A stretch of DNA of 64,000 nucleotides, taken from assembly GCA_029938115.1 (NCBI GenBank), contig JAPYOP010000005.1:4623-68622 (forward strand), read 5' to 3'. Position 1 is the stretch's first letter; every line of letters starts with the position of its first letter. The DNA is from Colwellia sp. Its GTDB lineage: Bacteria > Pseudomonadota > Gammaproteobacteria > Enterobacterales > Alteromonadaceae. Made by a program: the position numbers and the translations under genes. The notes below the pieces were generated by a model. It searched no databases. It was given only the letters and a program-made list of their open reading frames with translations, and was not told the origin of the DNA. This document shows, one piece after another, positions 52,087-62,829 of this stretch.

Positions 52087-53388
52087 ATGTTAAGAACACT
52101 TTCGCTTACGCTATCTTTTATACTTTTATCAATGCCTACATTTGCTTTTGCAGATAATGGAGAACTTAATGGTGCTAATACGGCATGGATTTTAACTTCT
52201 ACCGCATTGGTACTGTTAATGACTTTACCGGGATTAGCCCTTTTTTACGGCGGGTTGGTTCGTAAAAAAAATGTGCTTTCTATTTTAATGCAGTGTTTTT
52301 CCATCGGCTCTATTGTTTCTATTTTGTGGCTTGTGGTTGGCTATAGTCTTGCTTTTAGTGAGGGTAATGCCTTTATTGGTGACTTTTCTAAAGTGATGAT
52401 GCATGGCATAGGTAAAGATGTATTATCAGGAGATATTCCTGAAAGTTTATTTATGTTATTTCAAATGACCTTCGCGATTATTACTCCTGCACTCATTATT
52501 GGTGGCTTTGCTGAGCGAATGAAGTTCTCTGCAGTATTGTTATTTAGTGGTTTATGGTTACTTGTAGTTTATGCGCCAGTTACTCATTGGGTATGGGGCG
52601 GTGGTTGGTTAAGTCAAATGGGGGTTTATGATTTTGCCGGTGGTATTGTTGTTCATATTACCGCAGGTACAGCAGCACTTGTTGCTGCAATGGTCGTGGG
52701 ACCAAGACGTGGTTTTCCAAGAACGCCTATGCTGCCACATAATTTAACTATGTCGGTTACTGGTGCAGGCATGTTATGGGTTGGTTGGTTTGGCTTTAAC
52801 GGTGGCAGTGCATTAGCCGCTAATGGCGATGCCTCTATGGCTATGCTCGTTACTCATATTTCAGCAGCTGCAGGTACGTTAACTTGGGCTGCAATTGAAT
52901 GGAGAAAATTTGGTAAAGCCAGTGTCTTAGGTGCAGTTACTGGTATGGTAGCAGGTTTAGGCACAATAACGCCGGCTTCTGGTTTTGTTGGTCCAGGTGG
53001 GGCATTAATTATTGGTATTAGTGCCGGCTTTGTTTGTTTTTACGCGACTGTATATATAAAACAAAAATTAAAAATTGATGATTCATTAGATGTATTCCCA
53101 GTGCATGGTGTAGGTGGTATTTTAGGAACCTTATTAGCCGGCGTATTCTCGGCAACTACCCTAGGTGTATTTAGCGGTTTTGGTTTTGCCGAGGGTATTG
53201 CAACCATGTCAGAGCAAGTCAGTGTTCAGCTTATTGGTATCGTTTCAACTTTTGCTTATACCGCTGTTATGACTTATATAATATTAAAACTTGTCTCTTT
53301 GATGACTAAAGGACTTCGTGTTGATGAAGAGCAAGAAGTTAATGGTCTTGATCAAGTTGAGCATGAAGAGTCAGGTTATAATTTATAA
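52087..53388 (+). CDS. amtB: Ammonium transporter
   Basis: Signal peptide; LMTLPGLALFYGGLVRKKNVLS; DVFPVHGVGG. Confidence 0.95.
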   Translation: MLRTLSLTLSFILLSMPTFAFADNGELNGANTAWILTSTALVLLMTLPGLALFYGGLVRKKNVLSILMQCFSIGSIVSILWLVVGYSLAFSEGNAFIGDFSKVMMHGIGKDVLSGDIPESLFMLFQMTFAIITPALIIGGFAERMKFSAVLLFSGLWLLVVYAPVTHWVWGGGWLSQMGVYDFAGGIVVHITAGTAALVAAMVVGPRRGFPRTPMLPHNLTMSVTGAGMLWVGWFGFNGGSALAANGDASMAMLVTHISAAAGTLTWAAIEWRKFGKASVLGAVTGMVAGLGTITPASGFVGPGGALIIGISAGFVCFYATVYIKQKLKIDDSLDVFPVHGVGGILGTLLAGVFSATTLGVFSGFGFAEGIATMSEQVSVQLIGIVSTFAYTAVMTYIILKLVSLMTKGLRVDEEQEVNGLDQVEHEESGYNL

Positions 53389-53420
53389 AACTTCTTTATT
53401 CACTCCTTTAATTTTTATTA

Positions 53421-53444
53421 AAAGCGCCTAAGGGCGCTTTTTTT
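53421..53444 (+). terminator. Terminator after amtB
   Basis: aaagcgcctaagggcgcttttttt. Confidence 0.85.
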
Positions 53445-53501
53445 ATGTCAAAAATTAATACTAAAAATAGCGGATATTCAGTCATTTTATAGAACAGCAA
53501 A

Positions 53502-53515
53502 TGACAGCGTTGTCA
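53502..53515. promoter_or_regulatory. Second LacI-type palindrome TGACAGCGTTGTCA
   Basis: One mismatch to the 24419 palindrome; upstream of acs. Confidence 0.5.
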
Positions 53516-53765
53516 ATTGTCTTTTTCAGTGCTATGGTTGCTTAATAAATAAAGCTGCTATAGCTTATAAACATTCATTACTGGTTGTTAGTAGAAAAAT
53601 GATTATTATAGCCCTACGATTTAACAACCTTATTTATACTTAAGACTAAAGGCGTATATAAATATTCACGTAGAAAAATTAGTATTACCTTAATCTTACT
53701 TTGTTTAAATAAAGCCAAAAATAAAATTATTACATTGGGTATGAACACCCCTGAAGGAAACTCTC

Positions 53766-55712
53766 ATGAATGAATTGAAACTTTGTTATCCAGTATCAGA
53801 TAAAGCCAAGGCGCATACTCATATTGATGCTGCTACTTATGATGCTATGTATAAGCAATCAATTGAACAGCCGGATGTATTTTGGGGTGAACAAGCGAAA
53901 GAGTTTATTGATTGGTACCAACCTTGGGATAGTGTTAGTAAAGTAGACTTAAAAAATTCTGAAATAAATTGGTTTTCAGGCGCCAAATTAAACGTTAGTT
54001 ACAATTGTATTGACCGTCATTTAGCCACTAAAGCAAATGACACCGCTATTATTTTTGAAGGTGATGATCCGCTCGATGATTTAAAAGTTACTTATCAAGA
54101 GTTGCATGATCATGTTTGTCGTTTTGCCAACTTACTAAAAGAGCGTGGCGTTAAAAAAGGCGATCGTGTTTGTATTTATATGCCGATGATCCCTGAGGTA
54201 GGTTACGCTATGTTAGCCTGTGCTCGCATTGGTGCAATTCACTCGGTGGTGTTTGGTGGTTTTTCTACAGAGTCAATTAAAGCGCGTGTTCTTGATGCTG
54301 ATTGTCAGGTAATAATCACCGCTGATGAATCGGTACGTGGCGGCAAACGAATCCCACTAAAAGCAAATGTTGATGCTGCTGTTGCAGATTGTCCGAATGT
54401 CCATTCTGTTATTGTTGTTGCTCGTACTGGTGGTGATGTTGCTTGGAATGAGAAAGTAGATATTAATTATGCTGATGCCGTAGCAAATTTACCTAGCGTT
54501 TGTGAGCCAGAAATCATGGATGCTGAAGATCCATTATTTATTTTATATACTTCGGGTTCAACTGGAACACCAAAAGGTGTGGTTCATACGTGTGGTGGTT
54601 ATATTTTATATGCGGCAATGACGCATAAATACGTGTTCGATTATAAAGAAGGCGAAATTTACTGGTGTACTGCTGATGCTGGTTGGATCACGGGTCACTC
54701 TTATATTTTCTATGGGCCGTTAGCTAATGGCGCAACAACTTTAGTATTTGAAGGTGTGCCAACTTATCCTGATGCGGGACGTTTCTGGCAAGTATGCGAA
54801 AAACATAAAGTTAATGTGTTCTACACAGCTCCAACAGCCATTCGCGCTTTAATGAGTATTGGTGATGAGCTTGTTAATAAAGCTGATCTTTCGTCAATTC
54901 GTTTATTAGGCACAGTAGGCGAGCCAATTAATCCAGAAGCATGGCATTGGTATTATGAAGTTGTTGGCAAGAGTAACTGTCCCGTTGTTGATACATGGTG
55001 GCAAACGGAAACAGGTGGCATCATGATCACTTCATTACCGGGCGCAGTTGATATGAAACCGGGCTGTGCTGGCAAACCTTTCTTTGGTGTACAACCGGCA
55101 TTATTTGATAAAGATGGTAATAATTTAGAAGGTGAAAACCAAGGTTTACTCGTTATGACTGCTAGTTGGCCTGGGCAACTTCGTACCGTTTATGGCGATC
55201 ATAACCGTTTTTATCAAACTTATTTAGGTCAGTACCCGGGCAACTACTTTACCGGTGATGGTGCTAAACGTGACGAAGATGGTTTTTACTGGATCACTGG
55301 CCGTGTTGATGACGTATTAAATGTTTCTGGTCATCGTCTTGGTACCGCTGAAATTGAAAGTGCTTTAGTACTTCATCCTGCCGTTGCAGAAGCTGCAGTG
55401 GTTGGTTATCCGCATGAAATTAAAGGTCAAGGCGTATACTGTTATGTAACCTTGATGGCTAATGCAGAAGAGTCTGATGAGCTTAATAAAGAGTTGAAAG
55501 AGTTTGTTGCTAAAGAGTTAGGGCGTTTTGCTAAGCCTGACTATTTACAGTGGGCTCCAGGTTTACCAAAAACTCGTTCAGGTAAAATTATGCGTCGTAT
55601 TTTACGTAAAATTGCTGAAAATGATGTAGACAGTTTGGGTGATACCTCCACATTAGCTGATCCGAGTGTAGTTGAAGATTTAATAGCCAAGCGCATTGTT
55701 CATGGTAGTTAA
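53766..55712 (+). CDS. acs: Acetyl-CoA synthetase
   Basis: [46 protein letters not shown]. Confidence 0.97.
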   Translation: MNELKLCYPVSDKAKAHTHIDAATYDAMYKQSIEQPDVFWGEQAKEFIDWYQPWDSVSKVDLKNSEINWFSGAKLNVSYNCIDRHLATKANDTAIIFEGDDPLDDLKVTYQELHDHVCRFANLLKERGVKKGDRVCIYMPMIPEVGYAMLACARIGAIHSVVFGGFSTESIKARVLDADCQVIITADESVRGGKRIPLKANVDAAVADCPNVHSVIVVARTGGDVAWNEKVDINYADAVANLPSVCEPEIMDAEDPLFILYTSGSTGTPKGVVHTCGGYILYAAMTHKYVFDYKEGEIYWCTADAGWITGHSYIFYGPLANGATTLVFEGVPTYPDAGRFWQVCEKHKVNVFYTAPTAIRALMSIGDELVNKADLSSIRLLGTVGEPINPEAWHWYYEVVGKSNCPVVDTWWQTETGGIMITSLPGAVDMKPGCAGKPFFGVQPALFDKDGNNLEGENQGLLVMTASWPGQLRTVYGDHNRFYQTYLGQYPGNYFTGDGAKRDEDGFYWITGRVDDVLNVSGHRLGTAEIESALVLHPAVAEAAVVGYPHEIKGQGVYCYVTLMANAEESDELNKELKEFVAKELGRFAKPDYLQWAPGLPKTRSGKIMRRILRKIAENDVDSLGDTSTLADPSVVEDLIAKRIVHGS

Positions 55713-55745
55713 TCATTAAAAACTAACAAGTATATTATTGAATTT

Positions 55746-55769
55746 AAAAGCGCCGAAAGGCGCTTTTTT
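55746..55769 (+). terminator. Terminator after acs
   Basis: aaaagcgccgaaaggcgctttttt. Confidence 0.85.
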
Positions 55770-55844
55770 GCTTTTATTTATTGGTAATTGTGAGAAACTT
55801 TGTATAGGAGCTTTGTTACATCTAATTCATAAAAGGAAATAAGT

Positions 55845-56384
55845 TTGAGCTTGATACGTAGTTTTCAAATGATGGCTAAATACAATGAACGCATCAATGA
55901 ACAGTTGATTTCTTGCTGTAAGTCACTATCTACCGACGACTTGACTAAGCAAACACATTCATTTTTTCCAAGTGTTATCTCTTATTGGAATCATATTTTA
56001 TTTGGCGATTTAATCTTATTAGGCCGTTTAGCTGCAAAGAATATATCTTCACTTACTTTAACTGATTTCACCGATTTGCCCACCGCTAAATCACCACTCG
56101 ATATTTACCACGAAGACCTCGATCAAATCACTGCAATAAGGAAGCAAGTAGATATCTTGATTAGTCAATTCTGTTGTGATTTAACCGATGCGCAATGCGA
56201 TCAATTTATCACTTATCAAACGACTGAAGATGAAATGATCACTAAAAAAGTTGCTGATGTTGTCCAACATATGTTTAATCACCAAACGCATCATAGAGGA
56301 CAATTAACCTGCATATTGAGTCAGTTAGATGTTGATTATGGTTGTATGGATTTACCTGTTATCGTGGCAGAAGGTAGCTGCTAG
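55845..56384 (+). CDS. DinB-family protein
   Basis: MMAKYNERINEQLI...HMFNHQTHHRGQLTCIL His motifs; TTG start. Confidence 0.85.
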   Translation: MSLIRSFQMMAKYNERINEQLISCCKSLSTDDLTKQTHSFFPSVISYWNHILFGDLILLGRLAAKNISSLTLTDFTDLPTAKSPLDIYHEDLDQITAIRKQVDILISQFCCDLTDAQCDQFITYQTTEDEMITKKVADVVQHMFNHQTHHRGQLTCILSQLDVDYGCMDLPVIVAEGSC

Positions 56385-56403
56385 TCATTATTAAAGGAGT
56401 ATT

Positions 56404-57135
56404 ATGAATAAGGTCGTTATTGTCACAGGAGGAGGTCGAGGTATTGGCGCGGCAACTTCGCTATTGCTTGGGGAAAAAGGTTACGCTGTTTGTGTTAATT
56501 ACCGCAACCGTAAAGACGATGCCGAACAAGTTGTAGCGAAAATACAATCTAACGGCGGACAAGCATTTGCTTTTGCCGCAGATGTTTCTATTGAAACTGA
56601 AGTGATAGAGTTATTTGCAGCGACAGAGCAAAAGTTTGGCCCCATTACCCATTTAGTAAATAATGCCGGTATTTTATTTCACCAGTCGCGTTTAGCCGAC
56701 ATCAGTTTAGAGCGCTTTAATAAAGTTATAACCACTAATATCAGTAGTTGTTTTTTATGTTGTCGAGAAGCGATTAAACGTATGAAAAATGGCGACGCTA
56801 TTGTTAATGTTTCATCGGGTGCAGCAAGAACGGGCTCTCCTAATGAGTACATTGATTATGCTGCATCTAAAGGAGCTATTGATACGCTAACGAAAGGCCT
56901 TTCACTTGAAGTCGCTAAGCAAGGTATTCGCGTTAACTGTGTTCGACCGGGTTTGATTTATACTGAAATGCATGCCGATGGTGGTGAGCCAAACCGAGTA
57001 GACAGGTTAAGTGGTAATGTTCCATTGCAGCGTGGCGGTACAGCGTTAGAAGTTGCTAACTCAATTGCTTGGTTATTATCAGATGAAGCTTCGTTTGTAA
57101 CAGGAACCTTTATTGATGTTACTGGCGGTAATTAG
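56404..57135 (+). CDS. SDR-family oxidoreductase
   Basis: VTGGGRGIGAAT; NNAGI; YAASKGA. Confidence 0.94.
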   Translation: MNKVVIVTGGGRGIGAATSLLLGEKGYAVCVNYRNRKDDAEQVVAKIQSNGGQAFAFAADVSIETEVIELFAATEQKFGPITHLVNNAGILFHQSRLADISLERFNKVITTNISSCFLCCREAIKRMKNGDAIVNVSSGAARTGSPNEYIDYAASKGAIDTLTKGLSLEVAKQGIRVNCVRPGLIYTEMHADGGEPNRVDRLSGNVPLQRGGTALEVANSIAWLLSDEASFVTGTFIDVTGGN

Positions 57136-57213
57136 TTAGTGGCTAAAACTCAAAAACTAACAAAACCTTAATTATTTACCACATTTGTTTTTTGTAAAAC
57201 GGAAGAGAAAATA

Positions 57214-58353
57214 ATGCCTGAAGCATTTAAAAATTTATATAACCAAGCATTTTATGAAGTTCTAGCTCAGCACCTTAAAACTTGCCTACCTGATTTTAAG
57301 GAACAAAAATTCATGACGTTGATGCTTTGTGAAAACTTTGAGCAGTTAGAGTTAAAAGAGCGCATGAGTCACACCAAAGAAGTATTGCATCAATTCATGC
57401 CTGTTGATTTTGAACAAGCGGCAGATATTTTGCTTAAGTTAGTTGTTAGTTTGCAGGCTGAAAATATTAAAGAGGGCAGTGTTGAGTATATGTTCTTGCC
57501 TGAATATATCTCAACTTATGGCATAAATCACTTTCACATAGCGATTGCTACCATGGAGCAAGTTACTCAATTTACGAGTGGTGAATTTGCTGTTCGGCCT
57601 TTCCTGATAAAATATGGCGAACGCATGCTCAAGCAGATGATTTTGTGGAGTCAGCATCCTCATTATTTAGTTAGGCGCTTAGCCAGTGAAGGTAGTCGAC
57701 CTCGCTTGCCTTGGGCAATGGCGCTTAGTGATTATAAAAAAGATCCCAAGCCATTACTGCCGATACTGCACCGTTTACTTGAGGATGAAACTGAAATTGT
57801 TCGTCGCAGTGTTGCTAATAATTTAAATGATGTAGCTAAAGACAATCCTAATATTGTGAATGAATTCGCCAAGCAATATTTAGGTAAAAACAGTACCAAG
57901 CACGAACCCAAAAATGAAAGCACAGAGCTTTACCGCACTATTAAACATGCTTGTCGAACCTTGTTAAAGCAGGCTTGCCCTGAAACCTTAGCTCTGCTTG
58001 GTTATGATAGTACTGATATTGCGCTTACACAGTTCGATATTTTGAATACCACAGTTAATATAGACTCAGCTGTTGAATTCAACTTTGTTTTAAAAAACAA
58101 ATCGACAAAGAACAAAAAAGTACGTTTAGAATATGGCCTTTATTACTTAAAGAAAAATGGTCAATTGTCTAAGAAAGTTTTTAAGATAAGTGAGCGTACA
58201 CTCGCAGCTAATGAAATACTTCAAGTGCAGAGAAAGCAAAGTTTTAAAATTATCAGTACACGTGTTTTTCATTTAGGCATGCATCAAGTGTCGATAATTC
58301 TTAATGGTAAAGAATTCATCGCTAAAGATTTTGAGTTAGTAGCAGCACAATAG
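57214..58353 (+). CDS. DNA alkylation repair-like (AlkD-type HEAT) protein
   Basis: WSQHPHYLVRRLASEGSRPRLPWA; HEAT-like DETEIVRRSVANNLNDVAKDNP. Confidence 0.85.
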   Translation: MPEAFKNLYNQAFYEVLAQHLKTCLPDFKEQKFMTLMLCENFEQLELKERMSHTKEVLHQFMPVDFEQAADILLKLVVSLQAENIKEGSVEYMFLPEYISTYGINHFHIAIATMEQVTQFTSGEFAVRPFLIKYGERMLKQMILWSQHPHYLVRRLASEGSRPRLPWAMALSDYKKDPKPLLPILHRLLEDETEIVRRSVANNLNDVAKDNPNIVNEFAKQYLGKNSTKHEPKNESTELYRTIKHACRTLLKQACPETLALLGYDSTDIALTQFDILNTTVNIDSAVEFNFVLKNKSTKNKKVRLEYGLYYLKKNGQLSKKVFKISERTLAANEILQVQRKQSFKIISTRVFHLGMHQVSIILNGKEFIAKDFELVAAQ

Positions 58354-58366
58354 GTTTTATATTGTT

Positions 58367-59083
58367 ATGAAACAAAAAATATACCTCATTCCAGGCACTA
58401 TGTGCAATGAACAGTTATGGTCGGCTTTATTACCTCTTTTAATGAAAACTGTAGGTGATAGCTTTGAATTTATTCATGTAAAAATACCTAAAGATATGTG
58501 TTTCTCAGAGTTGTCGGTATTTTTGAATGATTTTTTTAAAGAAAAAAAAGTTACTCTTATTGGGTTTTCTTTAGGTGGTTATATTACGGCTCATTTTGCT
58601 GCCCACTTCCCCGAACGCGTGGAAAAATCTTTCATCATTGCAAATAGTCCGTGCGCGCTGTATCCAGCAGAAGAAAAACAACGACAAGAAATCGTTGAGT
58701 TTGTTAACCAATATGGATACAAAGGTATGAGTAAGACTCGCGCTGCCCAATTATTTGATAGCTCCATTTGGAGTAAAAATCAGCTAGAACAACTGATAAG
58801 TATAATGATTAGCATGGATGCAGAACTAGGAGAGGCTGACTTTAAAAGCCAAATGCGTTGTACCTCTAAGCGAGAGGATCTTTTTGAACTGCTTACAAAT
58901 AGCCAAATACCGCTATGTTTTTATTACAGTGAGCATGATTCTTTAGTTAATACGGTATGGTTGGATAAGTTACAACAAGCGAACTCTAATTGCATGATGA
59001 TTTGCAGCTCAGGATCTAGTCACATGTTACCGCTTGAAAAACCAAGCGAGTTGGCTGAGTATGTTCATAGGTGGTTTAGCTAA
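58367..59083 (+). CDS. Alpha/beta-fold hydrolase
   Basis: LIGFSLGGYITAHFA nucleophile elbow; C-terminal GSSHMLPLEKP. Confidence 0.88.
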   Translation: MKQKIYLIPGTMCNEQLWSALLPLLMKTVGDSFEFIHVKIPKDMCFSELSVFLNDFFKEKKVTLIGFSLGGYITAHFAAHFPERVEKSFIIANSPCALYPAEEKQRQEIVEFVNQYGYKGMSKTRAAQLFDSSIWSKNQLEQLISIMISMDAELGEADFKSQMRCTSKREDLFELLTNSQIPLCFYYSEHDSLVNTVWLDKLQQANSNCMMICSSGSSHMLPLEKPSELAEYVHRWFS

Positions 59084-59111
59084 GGTCACTTTTAAATTTG
59101 AGAGGTAAGAA

Positions 59112-59489
59112 ATGAAAATGGATAAATCAGTCAATGTTTTTGGAGAGGCGCTTGAAATTTGTGGCTCAAACCCAGTCACAGGTTTTTATCGTGATGGCAA
59201 ATGTAATACCTGTGAGCAAGATACGGGTTCTCATACTGTATGTATTGAAGCCTCAGAACAATTTTTAGAGTATTCTCGATTTAAAGGTAATGATCTGTCA
59301 ACACCTGTGCCTGAATTTGGCTTTAAGGGAATTAAAGTTGGTGATACTTGGTGTTTATGTGCTGCTAGATGGATGGAAGCATTGGTCGATGATAGAGCGC
59401 CAAGGGTTCATTTAAAAAGAACACATATCAAAGCACTCGATATTGTGCCCATGGAATTATTAAAGCCCTACGCACTTGATTTAAATTAG
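59112..59489 (+). CDS. DUF2237 family protein
   Basis: VNVFGEALEICGSNPVTGFYRDGKCNTCEQDTGSHTVC...GDTWCLCAARW. Confidence 0.88.
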   Translation: MKMDKSVNVFGEALEICGSNPVTGFYRDGKCNTCEQDTGSHTVCIEASEQFLEYSRFKGNDLSTPVPEFGFKGIKVGDTWCLCAARWMEALVDDRAPRVHLKRTHIKALDIVPMELLKPYALDLN

Positions 59490-59544
59490 TGTGCAGAGAT
59501 AACATTTTCAATATAAAAAACAATTTTTAGAGTGAACGATCTCC

Positions 59545-59589
59545 TCTTAATTTTCGCAGAGTGGGAAAGAACTTAACCAACGGGGTATA
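59545..59589. repeat. 3'-end fragment of the 177-bp MITE-like repeat
   Basis: tcttaattttcgcagagtgggaaagaacttaacc resembles 3' part of copy B. Confidence 0.6.
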
Positions 59590-59691
59590 GATCAGCCCCT
59601 ATTTGGTTAAATGTTTTTTCTAAGCTATTCTTAACCCTTCTGCGTAAGTTAAAGCAAGACGTAGTCACATAATCATAACTAGGTTCACAAC

Positions 59692-61779
59692 ATGCGATAC
59701 AGTCATATAGTCTTAATTATTTTATCCTCACTCCTTATAATAACGAGCAGTTTAGCGGCTGAAAAAAGCCCCCCGTCAAAACGTTTTACTGCGATGCGGG
59801 TTTTTGATATGGAATATGCAACTGATCCACAGATCTCGCCCAATGGCAAACAAATTGCTTATGTGCGTCATTCTATGGACCGAATGAACGACAAAGATAA
59901 AGGGCAAGTCTGGTTGATTAATATTGATGATGGCATACACCTACCGCTAATTGATGGCGGATCTTCTTCTCATTCACCTCGATGGTCACCAGATGGAAAA
60001 AGTTTACTCTTCGTGACTGAAACTGATGGAAAGCCTGAATTAAGGCTGTTTTATTTTCAATCAGACCGAAGTATCGGATTAGCCCAATTTATCAGCGCTC
60101 CGTCACGCGCTGTTTGGTCTCCTGATGGTAAGCACATTGCCTTTAATATGTTTATAAAAGGTAAAAACCCTAGCTTTGCAATACCCGTTGACAAGCCAGA
60201 CGGTGCAAAGTGGAATGATGCCATGAAAGTATTTGACGATCTCACCTTTCGATTTGATGGCGCAGGTTATTTACCTAAAGGTACCACTCAAGTCTTTACA
60301 CTACCAATTGAAGGGGGCTCTCCTCGCCAGTTAACCCACGGCGATGTCGATATGAATGCATCGACTTGGTTAGATAATGATGCGATTTTAGTCACGGGCA
60401 ATACCGCAAAAGACCGCGATATGGATTTTATTGAAAGCGAAATATATGCGATTGAGATGAATGACTTGTCGATGACGGCATTAACCAGTCGTGATGGTCC
60501 AGATGGAGGCGCTACGGTTTCGCCTAATGGTAAATATATCGCCTACATAGGTTATGATGACAAGGTGTTGTCCTATCAACAAAGCAATTTGTACATAATG
60601 AATGCCGATGGCTCTAAGCAACGAGAACTAGCCGCTGATTTTTCAGGCAGTATTGGCCAAATTAAATGGCAGTCTAATAGTAAATCAATTATATTTTCGT
60701 CTGAAGACCATGGTTTTATTAGCTTGTATCGAACTGATCTTAAAGGCAGAGTGTCTGAAATATTCACCGGAATAGGGGGGGGGTCCATAGGTCGTCCCTA
60801 TGCGGATGGCAGTTTTTCTATCAGTAATCATTCGAAGCCCAAAATTGCCTATATGGCCGGGTTCTCCAATCGTCCAGCCGAAGTTGGGCTAACTGATTAT
60901 AAAGGTAAAAAACAACGAATATTAACCAAGTTGAACGATGATTTACTACCTTATCTAGACATGGCAAAAGTTGAGGAGATCAAAATTAAATCCAGTCATG
61001 ATGGGCGAGAAATTGAAGCTTGGGTCGCTTTCCCCCCTGATTTTAAAGCCGACGGTAGTTTTCCTATGATACTAGAGATACATGGCGGACCATACGCGAT
61101 GTACGGTCCTTATTTTGCTAGTGAGATGCAACGTTACGCTGCTGAAGGTTATGTCACTGTTTGGTCTAACCCACGTGGTTCTACAGGTTATGGTGAAGAC
61201 TTTGCACTGGAAATAGACAGGGAGTACCCTGGTAATGACTATCACGATTTAATGAGTGTGGTCGATGAAATGGTTGCGCGTAAATATGTAGACGATAAGC
61301 GTTTATTTGTCACGGGCGGCTCTGGTGGCGGAATTTTAACAGCTTGGATTGTTACCAAAACTAATCGATTTGCAGCTGCGGCCTCTATAAAACCAGTGAT
61401 AAACTGGATGACAATGGCACTAATTGGCGATATAGCACCTTTCGTAAGACGCCACTGGATACGTGAAGACCCTTGGTCAAACCCTGAAGCCTTTTTAAAG
61501 TACTCGCCCATACGTTATGTGGATAAGGTCAAAACTCCAACCTTGATGATGGTGGGAGAAGAAGATTATCGAACGCCTGCATGGGAAGCTGAACAGTTCT
61601 ATACTGCGCTTAAAATGTTAGGGGTGGATACTGCACTTATTCGAGTGCCAAGTGCACCACATTATATTGCTTCACGTCCAAGTCGTTTAATTGCTAAAAC
61701 AGATAATATTATGGGGTGGTTTGCTAAATATGATCCGGTGAAGAAAAAGCTAGATAATAAAGAAGTTAAACAACACTAA
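59692..61779 (+). CDS. S9-family prolyl oligopeptidase-like peptidase
   Basis: N-terminal beta-propeller; GGSGGGILTAWIV nucleophile; VPSAPHYIASRPS. Confidence 0.93.
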   Translation: MRYSHIVLIILSSLLIITSSLAAEKSPPSKRFTAMRVFDMEYATDPQISPNGKQIAYVRHSMDRMNDKDKGQVWLINIDDGIHLPLIDGGSSSHSPRWSPDGKSLLFVTETDGKPELRLFYFQSDRSIGLAQFISAPSRAVWSPDGKHIAFNMFIKGKNPSFAIPVDKPDGAKWNDAMKVFDDLTFRFDGAGYLPKGTTQVFTLPIEGGSPRQLTHGDVDMNASTWLDNDAILVTGNTAKDRDMDFIESEIYAIEMNDLSMTALTSRDGPDGGATVSPNGKYIAYIGYDDKVLSYQQSNLYIMNADGSKQRELAADFSGSIGQIKWQSNSKSIIFSSEDHGFISLYRTDLKGRVSEIFTGIGGGSIGRPYADGSFSISNHSKPKIAYMAGFSNRPAEVGLTDYKGKKQRILTKLNDDLLPYLDMAKVEEIKIKSSHDGREIEAWVAFPPDFKADGSFPMILEIHGGPYAMYGPYFASEMQRYAAEGYVTVWSNPRGSTGYGEDFALEIDREYPGNDYHDLMSVVDEMVARKYVDDKRLFVTGGSGGGILTAWIVTKTNRFAAAASIKPVINWMTMALIGDIAPFVRRHWIREDPWSNPEAFLKYSPIRYVDKVKTPTLMMVGEEDYRTPAWEAEQFYTALKMLGVDTALIRVPSAPHYIASRPSRLIAKTDNIMGWFAKYDPVKKKLDNKEVKQH

Positions 61780-61813
61780 TAATAATTATTTATTTAATTT
61801 TGAGTATAAAATA

Positions 61814-62353
61814 TTGCTAACACTTATCGATATCATTAAAGCTATTCTTTTTGTAGGTATACCTGTAGGTGCTTTTAGTTTTTTAATGACTTATTTCTCT
61901 TATCAAAAAGGTTATTTGTCAACAGACTTTGAAATTCAGGAAGTTTTTAAAAAGAAAAACAATATTGAGACAACGCTTTCAAAAAAGAATAAAAAAGAAT
62001 TAGTATTTTTTCACTCTAAATGGATCACTTTTGGTGGTGGCTTTTACGGTTTAATAGCCTTATTAACATTTATAATTATTGAATTGTTACAATTGCTTAA
62101 TTTTTGGTTAAATATAACGGGTTGGCAAGATATTGTCGCACTATTTACTGTCGATACCGTTATCGCTATGATCATTGACTCTATTCTTAACATGATCAAA
62201 GCAGCAATATGGTTCACTTATTGGCCAGATAAGCTCAATACAGATAATTACCTCGCTTGGATATTAATTGCCTACATTGGTTATAGATTGGCGGGGAAAT
62301 ATGCAAAGGCTTATTCAATCGCTCAAAAATCCAAGAGTGAACAAAGCGTATAA
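61814..62353 (+). CDS. Integral membrane protein of unknown function
   Basis: 179 aa, several TM segments, TTG start. Confidence 0.65.
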   Translation: MLTLIDIIKAILFVGIPVGAFSFLMTYFSYQKGYLSTDFEIQEVFKKKNNIETTLSKKNKKELVFFHSKWITFGGGFYGLIALLTFIIIELLQLLNFWLNITGWQDIVALFTVDTVIAMIIDSILNMIKAAIWFTYWPDKLNTDNYLAWILIAYIGYRLAGKYAKAYSIAQKSKSEQSV

Positions 62354-62387
62354 ATTAGCTTATTTTAGTCATATTTAATCAAGGGTG

Positions 62388-62528
62388 TTATTGGTTTTCT
62401 AATATCTCACGTTGCTCAGCTACTTCAATTCGTATATCAAAGTCACGCGGCCAATCAGTATTGTCATAATCAAACTCAGTGAATGTTACCGACTGCTTTT
62501 CTTTTAAAGTTACGCTTTTATCTTCCAT
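62388..62528 (-). CDS. Small acidic protein, 46 aa
   Basis: Own translation: MEDKSVTLKEKQSVTFTEFDYDNTDWPRDFDIRIEVAEQREILENQ; RBS-like AAAGAG upstream; absent from supplied track. Confidence 0.55.
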   Translation of the reverse strand: MEDKSVTLKEKQSVTFTEFDYDNTDWPRDFDIRIEVAEQREILENQ

Positions 62529-62557
62529 TTTATTCTCTTTAGGCTAATTAACAATAA

Positions 62558-62643
62558 CTACAATGTAGTATTATTACGTTGTTTTTGTCGGTTGTGCAAG
62601 TACAATTCAATTTTGAATACTATTTTGTAGTTTTATTACTACG
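62558..62643. promoter_or_regulatory. Two ACTAC/GTAGT palindromes upstream of nitrilase-family gene
   Basis: actac-aat-gtagt at 62558 and tgtagt-tttatt-actacg at 62626-62643. Confidence 0.45.
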
Positions 62644-62829
62644 ACTTATTGTTTGTGACGAAATATTTATCAGGTTACTTTGGTTAAAGCACACTTGCGT
62701 TTTGTCGGCAAATTAGCATTAAAGTGTATAAAAAATAATATCTACAATGAAGCCTCTATGAGGATTGTTTGCCATAGGTATTAGTAATATGATGCGAGTA
62801 ATTCATTAGTATCAGGAAAAGTATAAATT

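Noticed and set aside
52087-53388. amtB without adjacent glnK as an unusual nitrogen system
   Set aside because: Stand-alone amtB is common; glnK may be elsewhere in the genome
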